From positions 496,001 through 560,000 of the forward strand of contig NZ_JADLQQ010000001.1 of the NCBI RefSeq assembly GCF_015477765.1: 64,000 nucleotides of DNA, written 5' to 3'. Position numbers and translations under genes: made by a program. The notes under the pieces were generated by a model. That model was not told where the DNA came from and searched no databases. It saw nothing but the letters and a program-made list of their open reading frames with translations. This document shows positions 27,175-35,743 of the stretch, piece by piece (within the stretch, counting starts at the first letter, position 1; each line of letters begins with the position of its first letter). This stretch comes from Nocardia transvalensis (GTDB lineage Bacteria; Actinomycetota; Actinomycetes; Mycobacteriales; Mycobacteriaceae).

Positions 27175-28062
27175 ATGCGGCCCGTATCGCCCACGATGAG
27201 GTTCCCGAGGTTAAGGACGGCTACACCAGTGCTTCGCAGCAGAGGAACGCGGTTCGCATTGTCCGTGCTGGCCCTGACGGCCGGTGCCGGTCTCGCCGCG
27301 TCGACGACCGCGGTCGCCGCTCCGTCCCCGAAGCCGCAGAGCTCCGCGGCCGTCCCGCTGGTCCCCGAGGGTGTTCCGGTCGACGCGCTGGCCGCGCTGG
27401 CACCTGCCATCGTCGGCGCCGCCGCCCAGGCCGGTGACATCGCCTCCCCCGCCCAGCAGACCATCCTCGAGCAGGCGCAGCAGATCCTCGAGTCGGCGGG
27501 CCTGCCGCCGCAGATCAAGCAGACCCTCAAGGCCATCATCGCCTTCCTCAGCGGCAGCAACGGCGGCGGGCCCGACCTGCCGAAGGACGGTCCGGCGATC
27601 GCGCAGTTCCTCTACCCCAGCATCGGCCGGGGCTGCATCGGCCCGGGCCGCGATTCGATCGGCACCGCGCTCGCGGTCCCCGGTCCGGCCGAACTGCCGC
27701 CGCCGGGCCCGCAGGCCGGACAGGCCGGTTTCGTGTTCACCGCGCTCGGCACCAAGGGCCTGACGCCGCAGCAGAACCCGCCGATGACCGTGCAGTGGCT
27801 GAACCTGGACACCCGCCAGGGCGGCACCCTGCCGCTGACCGACGAGGCGCATATCAACCCGGACGGTCCGGCCACCCTGTCGGCGATCGCCGACACCGGC
27901 CCCGGCCGGATCGTCGCCGTCGTCTCGGGCTCGCTGACCACCCAACCGGCCGCCGACCAGCCGCCGATCAGCTGCGCGTTCCTGCCGACTCTCGGATTCT
28001 TCACCGTCTCGCCGGGTGCGCCGCAGGCGGCGGCACAGCCCGCACCGCAGGCCCAGGGGTAG
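27175..28062 (+). CDS. Secreted Ala/Pro-rich protein (Rv1157c-like)
   Basis: 295 residues with an N-terminal signal peptide (basic start, hydrophobic LALTAGAGLAAS, cleavage after AVAA near residue 48). The mature part is Ala/Pro/Gln-rich with two short ordered regions and cysteines in GRGCIGPG and ISCAFLP that may form a disulfide. The C-terminus is a low-complexity Ala/Pro/Gln tail. Its place beside pimE matches the Ala/Pro-rich Rv1157c of M. tuberculosis, whose function is unknown. Translation may start at 27175 or at an ATG seven codons downstream; neither has a clear ribosome site. Confidence 0.8.
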   Translation: MRPVSPTMRFPRLRTATPVLRSRGTRFALSVLALTAGAGLAASTTAVAAPSPKPQSSAAVPLVPEGVPVDALAALAPAIVGAAAQAGDIASPAQQTILEQAQQILESAGLPPQIKQTLKAIIAFLSGSNGGGPDLPKDGPAIAQFLYPSIGRGCIGPGRDSIGTALAVPGPAELPPPGPQAGQAGFVFTALGTKGLTPQQNPPMTVQWLNLDTRQGGTLPLTDEAHINPDGPATLSAIADTGPGRIVAVVSGSLTTQPAADQPPISCAFLPTLGFFTVSPGAPQAAAQPAPQAQG

Positions 28063-28068
28063 ATCCAG

Positions 28069-28096
28069 GCCCGGAGACGACACCGGCGGGCTTTTT
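28069..28096 (+). terminator. Rho-independent terminator
   Basis: GCCCG pairs with CGGGC across a 13-base loop and is followed directly by TTTTT. It begins seven bases after the stop of the secreted protein gene, the right place to end that transcript. Confidence 0.6.
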
Positions 28097-28143
28097 GCCC
28101 CAATCCCCGTCGAGCGGGTGTGAGCTGTGGTAGACCGCTAATT

Positions 28144-28563
28144 ATGGCGACTGTCGATCAGATCGAACGGTCCGCAGTATCCGCACTCCCGGATTCGGTC
28201 CGGCCGCAATCGGATTCCCTCCGATCGCGCCGCTCCGGCCGGTCGGTGATGTCGCGTCGCTCGTATAAATCGGTGTTGTCGACGCGCTCGCACCGGTCGA
28301 TTCTGTCGATCCGCTCCGAGGGTTCGATCCTGTCGATCGGTTCGGCCTATTCCATCCTGTCCATCGGCAGCGTCGGATCGGTGCTGTCGGTCGGCTCGGT
28401 CGGCTCGTTCTTCAGCCTGGGCTCGGCATTCTCCGGCCTGTCGCGCTGGTCCCTGTTCTCCTGGATGGGCAATCGCGACGCCCCGGAACTGCAACCGGTC
28501 CTGCGCGTAGTCCCCGACGAACCGGACCTGACCCTCGACCCGACCTGTCACTGCCAGACGTAA
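28144..28563 (+). CDS. Serine-every-third-residue repeat protein, unknown function
   Basis: 139 residues. From S25 to S106 every third residue is serine without exception, 28 serines in a row, arranged as nine nonapeptides of the form SVLSIGSVG. The early repeats are Arg-rich (SLRSRRSGR, SVMSRRSYK) and the later ones hydrophobic (SILSIGSVG, SFFSLGSAF), giving a charge-to-hydrophobic gradient. The end is acidic and closes with CHCQT. Serine codons include TCG, TCC and AGC, so the pattern is kept at the protein level. There is no signal peptide. I know no family for it. An earlier GTG/ATG in frame (from 28120) is possible. Confidence 0.75.
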   Translation: MATVDQIERSAVSALPDSVRPQSDSLRSRRSGRSVMSRRSYKSVLSTRSHRSILSIRSEGSILSIGSAYSILSIGSVGSVLSVGSVGSFFSLGSAFSGLSRWSLFSWMGNRDAPELQPVLRVVPDEPDLTLDPTCHCQT

Positions 28564-28567
28564 GTAA

Positions 28568-29287
28568 TCACCACTGCCCGTAGTCGGGCGTCAGGATGGC
28601 GTTGACGTCGACGCCCACGCCGTCCACCGTGCGCTTGTCGATCTCGAACTGGTGAAGGTTGGCGGCGGGGTGGACGACGCCGCGGGGGGTGCCCCAATTG
28701 TGTTGCCAGTACCAGGAACCCAGGCCCGCCGCGCGGGCCAGATCGATGGTGGGGGTGTTGCCGTAGACGCCGAGGTTCTCGTTGCCCACCACCGACTGCC
28801 AACCCGCGAGGTAGGGCGCGATCATGGTGGCGAAATCGGCGGGGGTGGGGTTGTCGTCGATGGAGGCGTAGATCGGGACGCCGTCCGGCCCGCCCGCGGC
28901 GCGATGTAGCTGCAGGCCGCGGTCGGCGTGCTTCTTACCGGCCTCCAGTCCGCCGCGCCAGTCCGCGGTCGGGCCCTTGCCGAATTGGTAGCAGGACACG
29001 ATCGTCAGTCCGGCCTCGCGCAGCGCGTCGACCTCCCGCGCCTGCAGCGGTTTTCCCGCCATCCATTCCGCGCCCGGGCGACGGTCCGAGACGTAGCGGA
29101 TGACTCCGATGTGCCCGGCATCGCGAATGGCCGCGGCCGCGGGCACGCCACCGGCGTAGTCGAGCAAGGTGCCCAACCGGGCCCGATCGGCAGTCGCCGC
29201 CGGAGCCCAGGCCGTGACACCGGCGGCCACGGCCGCACCGGCGGCACAGCCCAGCAGTGCGCGTCGGGACATCGGAACGGAACGCAT
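28568..29287 (-). CDS. Tat-exported DUF1906 glycoside-hydrolase-like protein
   Basis: 239 residues. MSRRALLGCAAGAAVAAGV is a twin-arginine signal; AGGAGG lies six bases before the ATG. The mature part is a single DUF1906 TIM-barrel domain, seen in GTLLDYAGG, GVIRYVSDR, SCYQFGK, IYASIDDN and WYWQHNWG. DUF1906 proteins are related to glycoside hydrolase family 25-like enzymes; the Tat-exported Rv2525c of M. tuberculosis is the closest example I recall and affects cell-wall properties. Hydrolase activity is not established. It converges on the serine-repeat gene with four bases between stops. Confidence 0.9.
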   Translation of the reverse strand: MRSVPMSRRALLGCAAGAAVAAGVTAWAPAATADRARLGTLLDYAGGVPAAAAIRDAGHIGVIRYVSDRRPGAEWMAGKPLQAREVDALREAGLTIVSCYQFGKGPTADWRGGLEAGKKHADRGLQLHRAAGGPDGVPIYASIDDNPTPADFATMIAPYLAGWQSVVGNENLGVYGNTPTIDLARAAGLGSWYWQHNWGTPRGVVHPAANLHQFEIDKRTVDGVGVDVNAILTPDYGQW

Positions 29288-29452
29288 CGACGACCTCCTT
29301 CACGCGGTGGAACTGCCGACGTGCCCGGCGCACCTTCCCCGACGACATCCGCCGATGCCATCTGCGCGCCGGGAGTCTCGAACGACGACTCATTTCACCA
29401 CATGCACACCAGAACCGCCAGGCTCATGAGACACATCAACACCACAAGTAAC

Positions 29453-29475
29453 TTCCGGCCAAAAACATGCCGGAA
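29453..29475 (-). terminator. Hairpin downstream of the duplicated unknown gene
   Basis: TTCCGGC and GCCGGAA form perfect 7-bp arms with a 9-base loop. A second hairpin with arms GGAGCCC/GGGCTCC spans 29484-29521. Both lie between the stop of the minus-strand gene ending at 29536 and the DUF1906 promoter. No long U-run follows, so the call is tentative. Confidence 0.4.
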
Positions 29476-29535
29476 AGAAACGAGGAGCCCCACCCGCATG
29501 CAGGAAAAGGAAGAGGGCTCCGCCCGGCGTTCCGC

Positions 29536-30663
29536 CTAAGCGATGGCGTCGAGGCGGGCGGCGACGTCGATGGTGCGGCCGGAGGGGTCGGCCAGTTCGC
29601 GGCGAATCACCGCGGCGACCTGGGCGGCGATCTGTTTGCGGATACCGGCGAGGGCGCCGAGGGTCTTGGCGCGCCACCCCTCGGCTCGCATGTCGACGGC
29701 GATCAGGTCGGGCTCGGGCGGTGTCGCGTCGATGACGATGAGCAGGGGATCGGCGGCACGGGCGACGAGAACCAGGGGAATCTCCACCTCGGCGCGATAC
29801 CGGTTGGCCTTGAGCACATCCACGGTGATGTCCAGCTCCACGGGCAGGGTCAGATCGAACGACACCGGATCCTCGCCCGCGCGCTCGTCCAGGCGCGGCA
29901 TCCGCACCGTCCCTTTCACCTCGACCGTCGCGGCCTCGCGCGGGCCGGTGCGAATGGGGCCGACCTCGATATTGCGCCCGGCCAGCCCTTCGACCACCTC
30001 GCGGACGCGGGCCGCGGTGACGATGCGCGGGAAGAATCGGCGACCGAATTCGGCGTAGTCGATCCAGTCGAACCGCTCCTGCGAAAGATACTGCGAGCGC
30101 GTGCCGTTCATGATGGCCTCGACATCGAACACCCGCCCCCGCCGGGCCGCCGGATCGGCGATCATGGCGTTGAGCCGGTTGGCGACCTCGCGCTGCACCA
30201 GCGCCGCAATCGGATCCAGCAGCAGTTCGAACCCCGCGCCGACGGCCTGGGCCCGCATGACGAAACTGACGTCGCGGGAGCGGATACGCGGAACATCGAT
30301 CACGATCAGCAGCGGATCCGCGGTGCGGGCATGCAGGGTGAGGTCGATTTCCACCAGGGCCTCCAACCGCAGCCGCTGTCCACCCAGGGTGACGGTGACA
30401 TGCATCGAAACCGGTACCCGCACCTCGAAGGTGACCTGGGGACCGCTGCGGGCGATCACCGGTTTGCCCACGCTGCCCTCGGCGACCAGACCGGCCAATC
30501 CGGCGGGCCCGAGCGAGAACGGGCCGATGGTCATGCCCTTGCCGGCCATGCCGGATACCGCGGCCTCGATGCGGGCCGGGGTCACCGCGCGGCGAACGAA
30601 ACGCTCACCGAATTCGCCGTAATCGATCCAGTTCGGCTCCTCGCACTCGGTCGACTGTCGCAT
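29536..30663 (-). CDS. Internally duplicated protein of unknown function
   Basis: 375 residues made of two tandem copies of a domain of about 180 residues. Copy 1 begins NWIDYGEFGERF (residue 11) and copy 2 DWIDYAEFGRRF (residue 199); both contain ADPLLIVID, 189 residues apart, and both end with a helix followed by a Val/Ile-Asp-rich tail. Each copy is mostly beta strand after a helical start, which would suit a lipid- or ligand-binding barrel, but I do not recognise the fold. The ATG was chosen after GGGAGC; the frame is open upstream. No signal peptide. Confidence 0.75.
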   Translation of the reverse strand: MRQSTECEEPNWIDYGEFGERFVRRAVTPARIEAAVSGMAGKGMTIGPFSLGPAGLAGLVAEGSVGKPVIARSGPQVTFEVRVPVSMHVTVTLGGQRLRLEALVEIDLTLHARTADPLLIVIDVPRIRSRDVSFVMRAQAVGAGFELLLDPIAALVQREVANRLNAMIADPAARRGRVFDVEAIMNGTRSQYLSQERFDWIDYAEFGRRFFPRIVTAARVREVVEGLAGRNIEVGPIRTGPREAATVEVKGTVRMPRLDERAGEDPVSFDLTLPVELDITVDVLKANRYRAEVEIPLVLVARAADPLLIVIDATPPEPDLIAVDMRAEGWRAKTLGALAGIRKQIAAQVAAVIRRELADPSGRTIDVAARLDAIA

Positions 30664-31044
30664 GAGCTCCCGAAACCTCGTTGTGTCGGATGGTCCCTGC
30701 GCGCCCTCTCGATCCGGAATACGAGCGCAACGAATTGGATGCAGATCCCCGCCCTGCCGATGAGGGGGCAGCAGGACAGGGACCGCGACGGCGGCGCTGC
30801 CGGGCACCGCCGGGTACATCGTAGGGCTCGGCGCACTCGGCACCTCCCCCCACCGGTCGATTTATCCGCCGCCCGGGCGGAAACGTTTCACAGACGACCG
30901 ATCCCGACGATACCCGCAACCGCCGCCCGTTCGTAATGGTGAATTCTTTGCCGTCCCGACAAACCGGCCGAAATGCGCCCTAGGCCGAGACCACGTCGAT
31001 ACACTCAGCCCGCGCGGACGCCGAGACGCGGGAGGGCGGCACCG
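30664..31044. other. 381-bp divergent intergenic region
   Basis: It separates the duplicated unknown gene from the compatible-solute importer operon. It contains a perfect 12-bp palindrome CCGCCCGGGCGG at 30869-30880 and must hold both promoters. An osmotic or compatible-solute regulator site would be expected here, but none can be named. No convincing coding frame is seen. Confidence 0.5.
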
Positions 31045-31695
31045 GTGAATACTCTGTGGACTTTCGTTGTCGACCACCGCATCCAGCTGCTCACCGACTC
31101 GTACCTGCACCTGTCGGCGGTCATCCAGTCGGTACTGGTCGCGACCGTGGTGGCCGTCCTGATCGGCATCGCGGTCCACCGCAGTCCCTGGGGTTCGGCG
31201 TTGTCCACCGCCGCGGCCAGCATCATTCTCACCGTCCCGTCCTTCGCTCTGTTGGGCTTGCTCATTCCGATACTGGGACTGGGCGTGCGCCCGAGCGTCA
31301 CCGCCCTGGTGCTGTACGCGCTGCTGCCCATCCTGCGCAATACGATCGTCGGGTTGTCATCGGTCGATCCGGCGGTCTCCGACGCGGCGCGCGGCGTGGG
31401 CATGAACCGATTGCGGGTGCTGCTGCGGATCGAATTGCCGCTGGCCTGGCCGTCGATCCTGGCGGGCGTGCGGGTCAGCACCCAGCTGAGCATGGGCATT
31501 CTCGCCATGGCCGCCTACGCGAAGGGCCCGGGGCTGGGCAATTCGATCTTCTCCGGACTGTCCCGGCTGGGCAGCCCGACCGCGGTGCCGATGGCGCTGA
31601 CCGGCACGGTGCTGATCATCGTGCTGGCATTGGCACTCGATGCCGTCTTCGTCCTCGTCGGACGCTTCACCACCCCGAGGGGAATCCGTGACTGA
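31045..31695 (+). CDS. Compatible-solute (glycine betaine/proline) ABC permease 1
   Basis: 216 residues from a GTG preceded by GGGAGGG. Five to six transmembrane helices, and the EAA loop that docks to the ATPase is visible in DAARGVGMNRLRVLLRIELPLA. The sequence type is OpuCB/ProW. It is the first of four overlapping genes (permease, ATPase, permease, binding protein). Its stop lies eight bases inside the ATPase gene. The system imports quaternary-amine osmoprotectants. Confidence 0.92.
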   Translation: MNTLWTFVVDHRIQLLTDSYLHLSAVIQSVLVATVVAVLIGIAVHRSPWGSALSTAAASIILTVPSFALLGLLIPILGLGVRPSVTALVLYALLPILRNTIVGLSSVDPAVSDAARGVGMNRLRVLLRIELPLAWPSILAGVRVSTQLSMGILAMAAYAKGPGLGNSIFSGLSRLGSPTAVPMALTGTVLIIVLALALDAVFVLVGRFTTPRGIRD

Positions 31696-32887
31696 TACCG
31701 CGACCGCAACACCCGAGCGCGCCGGGGATCACCCCAGCGCGGAGATCGTGCTCGACTCGGTCACCAAACGCTATCCGGGACAACGAGAGCCGGCCGTCGA
31801 CGACTTCTCGCTCACCATCCCCTCCGGGGAGATCGTGGTGTTCGTCGGGCCGTCGGGCTGCGGCAAGACGACCACCATGCGGATGATCAACCGGCTCATC
31901 GAACCGACCTCGGGCACGATCACCATCGGTGGCCGCGATGTCACCAGGGAGAATCCGGATCGGCTGCGCCGCCGGATCGGTTACTCGATCCAGCAGGCCG
32001 GGCTGTTTCCCCACCTGACGGTGGCTCGCAATATCGCCACCGTGCCCGGGCTGCTCGGCTGGGATCGCGCCCGGGTCTCCGCCCGTGTCGACGAGATGCT
32101 CGAGCTCGTCGGCCTGGACCCCGAGGCCTTCCGCAACCGGTATCCGCGGCAGCTGTCGGGCGGACAGCAGCAGCGGATCGGGGTCGCCCGCGCGCTGGCC
32201 GCCGACCCGCCGGTACTGCTGATGGACGAGCCGTTCGGCGCGGTCGACCCGATCACCCGCGGCCTGCTACAGGACGAACTGCTGCGCCTGCAGGGCGAAC
32301 TGCACAAGACGATCGTGTTCGTTACCCACGACTTCAACGAGGCCGTCAAGCTCGGCGACCGGATCGCGGTGCTGGGCAACCAGTCCCGGGTGCTGCAATA
32401 CGACGTTCCCGCTGCGATCCTGGCCGAGCCCGCCGACGAGACGGTCGCCGGTTTCGTCGGCGCCGACGCCGGGCTCAAGCAGCTCACCCTGGTCCGGGTT
32501 CAGGACGTCGAGCTGGGACAGTGCCCCACTGCCGCCGAAACCGACGAGGTGGAGCCGCTGCGCACCACACTCGCCGAGCGGGAGTGGAAGTGGGGCCTGG
32601 TGCTCGACGCCCAGCGCCGCCCGCTGCGCTGGGTCTCCGCCGCTCAGCTGGCGCATGCCTCATCCCTGCGCACGGTCGGCCTGCCCGTGACGGGCACGGT
32701 GTCGCTGCGCTCGACGCTGCAGGAGGCGCTCGAGGCACTGCTGACCGAGAGCACCGCCAACGCGGTCGTCACCGGCCGCCGCGGCGAATACGCGGGCCTG
32801 ATCACCATCGACACCCTGGTGGCGCACCTGTCCGAGATGCGGGCCGAACACACCACGGCGACAACGGATTCGGGTGATCAGCCATGA
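31688..32887 (+). CDS. proV: Compatible-solute ABC transporter ATPase with CBS tail
   Basis: 399 residues. Walker A GPSGCGKTT (about 54-62), Q loop, signature LSGGQQQRIGVARAL, Walker B VLLMDEPFG and the switch His in VTHDFNEA are all intact. The C-terminal 120 residues hold a CBS-type regulatory region (TVSLRSTLQEALEALL, YAGLITIDTLVAHL), the part that senses ionic strength in OpuA-type importers. A GTG start overlapping the permease end by eight bases was chosen; the open frame extends upstream without reason. It energises the two permeases encoded on either side. Confidence 0.95.
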   Translation: MTDTATATPERAGDHPSAEIVLDSVTKRYPGQREPAVDDFSLTIPSGEIVVFVGPSGCGKTTTMRMINRLIEPTSGTITIGGRDVTRENPDRLRRRIGYSIQQAGLFPHLTVARNIATVPGLLGWDRARVSARVDEMLELVGLDPEAFRNRYPRQLSGGQQQRIGVARALAADPPVLLMDEPFGAVDPITRGLLQDELLRLQGELHKTIVFVTHDFNEAVKLGDRIAVLGNQSRVLQYDVPAAILAEPADETVAGFVGADAGLKQLTLVRVQDVELGQCPTAAETDEVEPLRTTLAEREWKWGLVLDAQRRPLRWVSAAQLAHASSLRTVGLPVTGTVSLRSTLQEALEALLTESTANAVVTGRRGEYAGLITIDTLVAHLSEMRAEHTTATTDSGDQP

Positions 32888-33642
32888 CCACCGTGTCTCC
32901 CCGCACCGAGCGGCAGGCCGACCGCATCCGGTTGCTCGCCCAGCCCGTGCTGGCGGTCGCGGCCGCCGCGGGGGTGCTCGCATGGGCGTTCAACCGAGAG
33001 CTGACCGCCACGCAGCAGGCCAGCATGAACGTCGACAACATCACCACGGCCGCCCGAGAGCACGTGGTGATCACCGCGACGGTCATCGCGATCGTGGTCG
33101 TGATCGCGGTGCCGCTGGGCACGCTGCTGACCCGCGCCCGGTATCGGCGGTTGGCACCGCTGTTCGTCGGTATCGCCAATATCGGCTCGGCCGCACCGAC
33201 CATCGGCCTGATCGTGCTCGCCTACCTGTGGACGAAGAAGACCGGGTTCTGGATCGGCGTCGGCCCCATCGCCCTCTATTCGCTGCTTCCGGTGCTGCGC
33301 AACACCATCCTCGGCTATCAGCAGGTGGATCCGATGCTCATCGACGCCGGGCGCGGGCAGGGCATGTCGGCCGCAACGGTGTTGCGTCGCATCGAATTTC
33401 CGCTCGCGGTGCCCTACATCCTGGCTGGACTGCGCACCTCGCTGGTGCTGGCGGTGGGCACGGCGACGCTGTCGTTCCTGGTCAACGCGGGCGGGCTGGG
33501 CATCCTCATCGATACCGGCTACAAGCTGCGCGACAACGTCACCTTGTGGGTGGGAGCGATTCTCGCGGTCGCGCTGGCCCTGCTGGTGGACTGGCTCGGC
33601 GCGCTCGCCGAACGGTTCCTCGGACCCAGGGGGCTGCGGTGA
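32884..33642 (+). CDS. Compatible-solute ABC permease 2
   Basis: 252 residues with about six transmembrane helices; the EAA loop is DAGRGQGMSAATVLRRIEFPLA. It pairs with the first permease to form the membrane channel. The ATG overlaps the ATPase stop (ATGA), and its own stop overlaps the binding-protein start (GTGA), so all four proteins are translationally coupled. Confidence 0.92.
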   Translation: MTTVSPRTERQADRIRLLAQPVLAVAAAAGVLAWAFNRELTATQQASMNVDNITTAAREHVVITATVIAIVVVIAVPLGTLLTRARYRRLAPLFVGIANIGSAAPTIGLIVLAYLWTKKTGFWIGVGPIALYSLLPVLRNTILGYQQVDPMLIDAGRGQGMSAATVLRRIEFPLAVPYILAGLRTSLVLAVGTATLSFLVNAGGLGILIDTGYKLRDNVTLWVGAILAVALALLVDWLGALAERFLGPRGLR

Positions 33643-34610
33643 GGCGAGTGTTGCAGGCGTTGCTGGCCGTCGTCGGCCTGGTGCTGGCACTGACCGGCTG
33701 CGGGCTGGAGTCCGGTGGCTCCGTTCCGCTGCGCGTAGGACCGGGCAGCATCCAGCCTGTCCCGCAGTTGGAGGGCGTGCGAATCACGGTGGGCTCCAAG
33801 GACTTCACCGAGCAGAACATTCTCGGCTACCTCATCGAATTCGCTCTCGTCGCGGCCGGGGCCGATGTGCGCGACATGACCAATATCACCGGTTCCAACA
33901 GCTTGCGCGACGCCCAGCTGCAGGGCCAGGTGGATATCGCCTACGACTACACCGGCACCGGATGGATCAACTATCTCGGCAACGAGACCCCGATCCCCGA
34001 CCCGGCCGAGCAGTTCGAGGCCGTCCGCGATGCCGACCTCGCTCGGCACGGCATGGTGTGGGCCGCCCCGGCGCCGATGAACAACACCTACGCGATGGCG
34101 ACCAACGCCGCCAACGCCCAGCAGACCGGCGCGACGACCATCTCCGATTACGCCCGGCTGGTCAATTCCGGCGCCGCCGGGCCGACCTGCGTCGGGACCG
34201 AATTCAGCGTGCGGCAGGACGGATTCCCGGGCATGCTGCGCAAGTACGGCATCGACCCGGGCAAGGTGCGCAAGCAGGTCATGCAGGACATGCTGGTGTT
34301 CACCGCGGTGGCGAACAATACGTGCCAATTCGGCGACGTCACCAGTACGGACGGGCGGGTGAAGGCGCTGGACCTGAAGCTGCTCGACGATGACCTCAGC
34401 TTCTTCCCGAAATACAATGCCGCCGTGGTGATGCGCAAGAGCCTTGCCGACGCGCATCCGCAGATCGCGGACATTCTGACACCGATCTCGGCATTGCTGA
34501 CCAACGAGACCATTACCGAACTCAATGGCCAGGTCGACATTCAAGGGCGCGAGCCGGCAGTCGTCGCCCGCGACTGGCTGGTCGCGCGGGGATTCGTCAC
34601 CGCCCGTTGA
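33639..34610 (+). CDS. proX: Compatible-solute ABC substrate-binding lipoprotein
   Basis: 323 residues. A lipoprotein signal ends LALTGC (C21). The OpuAC-type domain starts at VGSKDFTEQNILGYLIEFAL, typical of ProX/OpuCC proteins binding glycine betaine, choline or carnitine. In BdY-type motifs the aromatic cage residues are in DYTGTGW and later Tyr/Phe positions, which fits quaternary ammonium ligands. Last gene of the operon. The stop lies within a small hairpin. Confidence 0.92.
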   Translation: MRRVLQALLAVVGLVLALTGCGLESGGSVPLRVGPGSIQPVPQLEGVRITVGSKDFTEQNILGYLIEFALVAAGADVRDMTNITGSNSLRDAQLQGQVDIAYDYTGTGWINYLGNETPIPDPAEQFEAVRDADLARHGMVWAAPAPMNNTYAMATNAANAQQTGATTISDYARLVNSGAAGPTCVGTEFSVRQDGFPGMLRKYGIDPGKVRKQVMQDMLVFTAVANNTCQFGDVTSTDGRVKALDLKLLDDDLSFFPKYNAAVVMRKSLADAHPQIADILTPISALLTNETITELNGQVDIQGREPAVVARDWLVARGFVTAR

Positions 34611-34622
34611 GGATTCGGGCGG
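34600..34622 (+). terminator. Hairpin at the end of the importer operon
   Basis: CCGCCCG and CGGGCGG form perfect 7-bp arms around a nine-base loop that includes the proX stop. There is no U-run, so termination would be weak or of the actinobacterial I-shaped type. Confidence 0.35.
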
Positions 34623-34659
34623 CCATCGCGTCCGGGTCTCCGATGGCCCGAGTTTGCGC

Positions 34660-35325
34660 TCAGGCGTTGAGCAGGCGGCCGGTGGTCGCCAGCTGCGCTT
34701 CGATCGTGGCGCGCACCGTCGGCCATTCCTCGTCCAGGATGGAGTAGAACGCGGTGCTGCGGATCTCGCCGTCCAGGCCGCGCGAGTGCGCCCGGCGGAT
34801 ACCGTCGCTGGTGGCGCCGAGGCGTTCGATGGCCATGCGGGAGCGCAGGTTTCGCACGTCGGCCCGCAGCGCGATGCGGCGTACCCGCCACACCTCGAAG
34901 GCATGCCGCAACAGCAACAGCTTCGACTCCGGATTGGCCCCCGCCCCGCGGGCGTGCGTGGACAGCCAGGTATTGCCGATCTCCGCGGCATCGGGCACCG
35001 CACGCAGCGGGTCACCCGACGGCAGGCCGTGCACGACCGGCCACACCAGCGGTCCCTGCCAGTAGTCGAAGCGGGTGAACCGGGTCGAACCCAGCACCCG
35101 GTCGTCGGCGACGGAGACGATGGTGAAGGCCAGCGCGGTCCCGGCGGCATGTCCGGCAACGGCTTCCGCCACATAGTCGGCGGCCTCGTCCACCCCGTGC
35201 GGAACGGGCGTGAACGCATAGGCGTCGCGATCGCCCGAGCCCGCCTCGGCGAGCCCCTGAATGTGATGCGGCGCAATGGGTTCCAGTCGCACGAGGCGGC
35301 CGGTGAGAGTAACGGGTGCAGGCAC
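34660..35325 (-). CDS. RimJ/RimL-type N-acetyltransferase
   Basis: 221 residues from a GTG with GAGGG upstream; the longer frame was rejected. LTGRLVRLEPIAPHH at the start and GNTWLSTHARGAGANPESKLLLL, VRRIALRADVRNLRSRMAIERLGA and EWPTVRATIEAQL follow the RimJ/RimL GNAT_3 layout. Proteins of this group acetylate N-terminal amines of ribosomal or other proteins, or small molecules; the substrate is unknown. It is convergent with the importer operon. Confidence 0.87.
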   Translation of the reverse strand: MPAPVTLTGRLVRLEPIAPHHIQGLAEAGSGDRDAYAFTPVPHGVDEAADYVAEAVAGHAAGTALAFTIVSVADDRVLGSTRFTRFDYWQGPLVWPVVHGLPSGDPLRAVPDAAEIGNTWLSTHARGAGANPESKLLLLRHAFEVWRVRRIALRADVRNLRSRMAIERLGATSDGIRRAHSRGLDGEIRSTAFYSILDEEWPTVRATIEAQLATTGRLLNA

Positions 35326-35743
35326 GTTCCCTCGATCTTTCGGGACGGTCTCCGGCCACGTTCGGGCAGGTGCCTTCCCCGGGTCACAACGCTCCGGATC
35401 GACGTTCCACCCTGGCGCGCCAGCAGCAGCATCGGACAGTGAGATGAACGATAACGGAACACCTGCCGTCGGCCCCGCAGGCGAAATGTAAATTCCCCAG
35501 TACCGCTCGTGTGTCGCCCGGCGCGTCGCAAACGCCCGGTCAGGCACCGATTCCGGCCCGGCCGATCGGTGTCGCCGGGGCCGAATGATCAATTGCTGGT
35601 TAACAACTGGGAACACCTGACCCGCCTGCTTGCGATCGGCGGAGGAGGGGCTTGCACAGCGGGGATTCGGGTAATGCGAGGACCATGCGGTTTCATGCGG
35701 AAGAACCGACCGTCGATGCGGTGGTCACGGGGCGGAGGTGACC
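35326..35743. other. 418-bp divergent intergenic region
   Basis: This region separates the acetyltransferase from the EamA transporter. It has lower GC than its neighbours around 35440-35620, and includes a near-perfect GC-rich inverted repeat at 35554-35583 (CGGCCCGGC against GCCGGGGCCG) and the palindromic stretch GGTTAAC. No convincing short gene is seen. Both promoters must be here. Confidence 0.45.
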
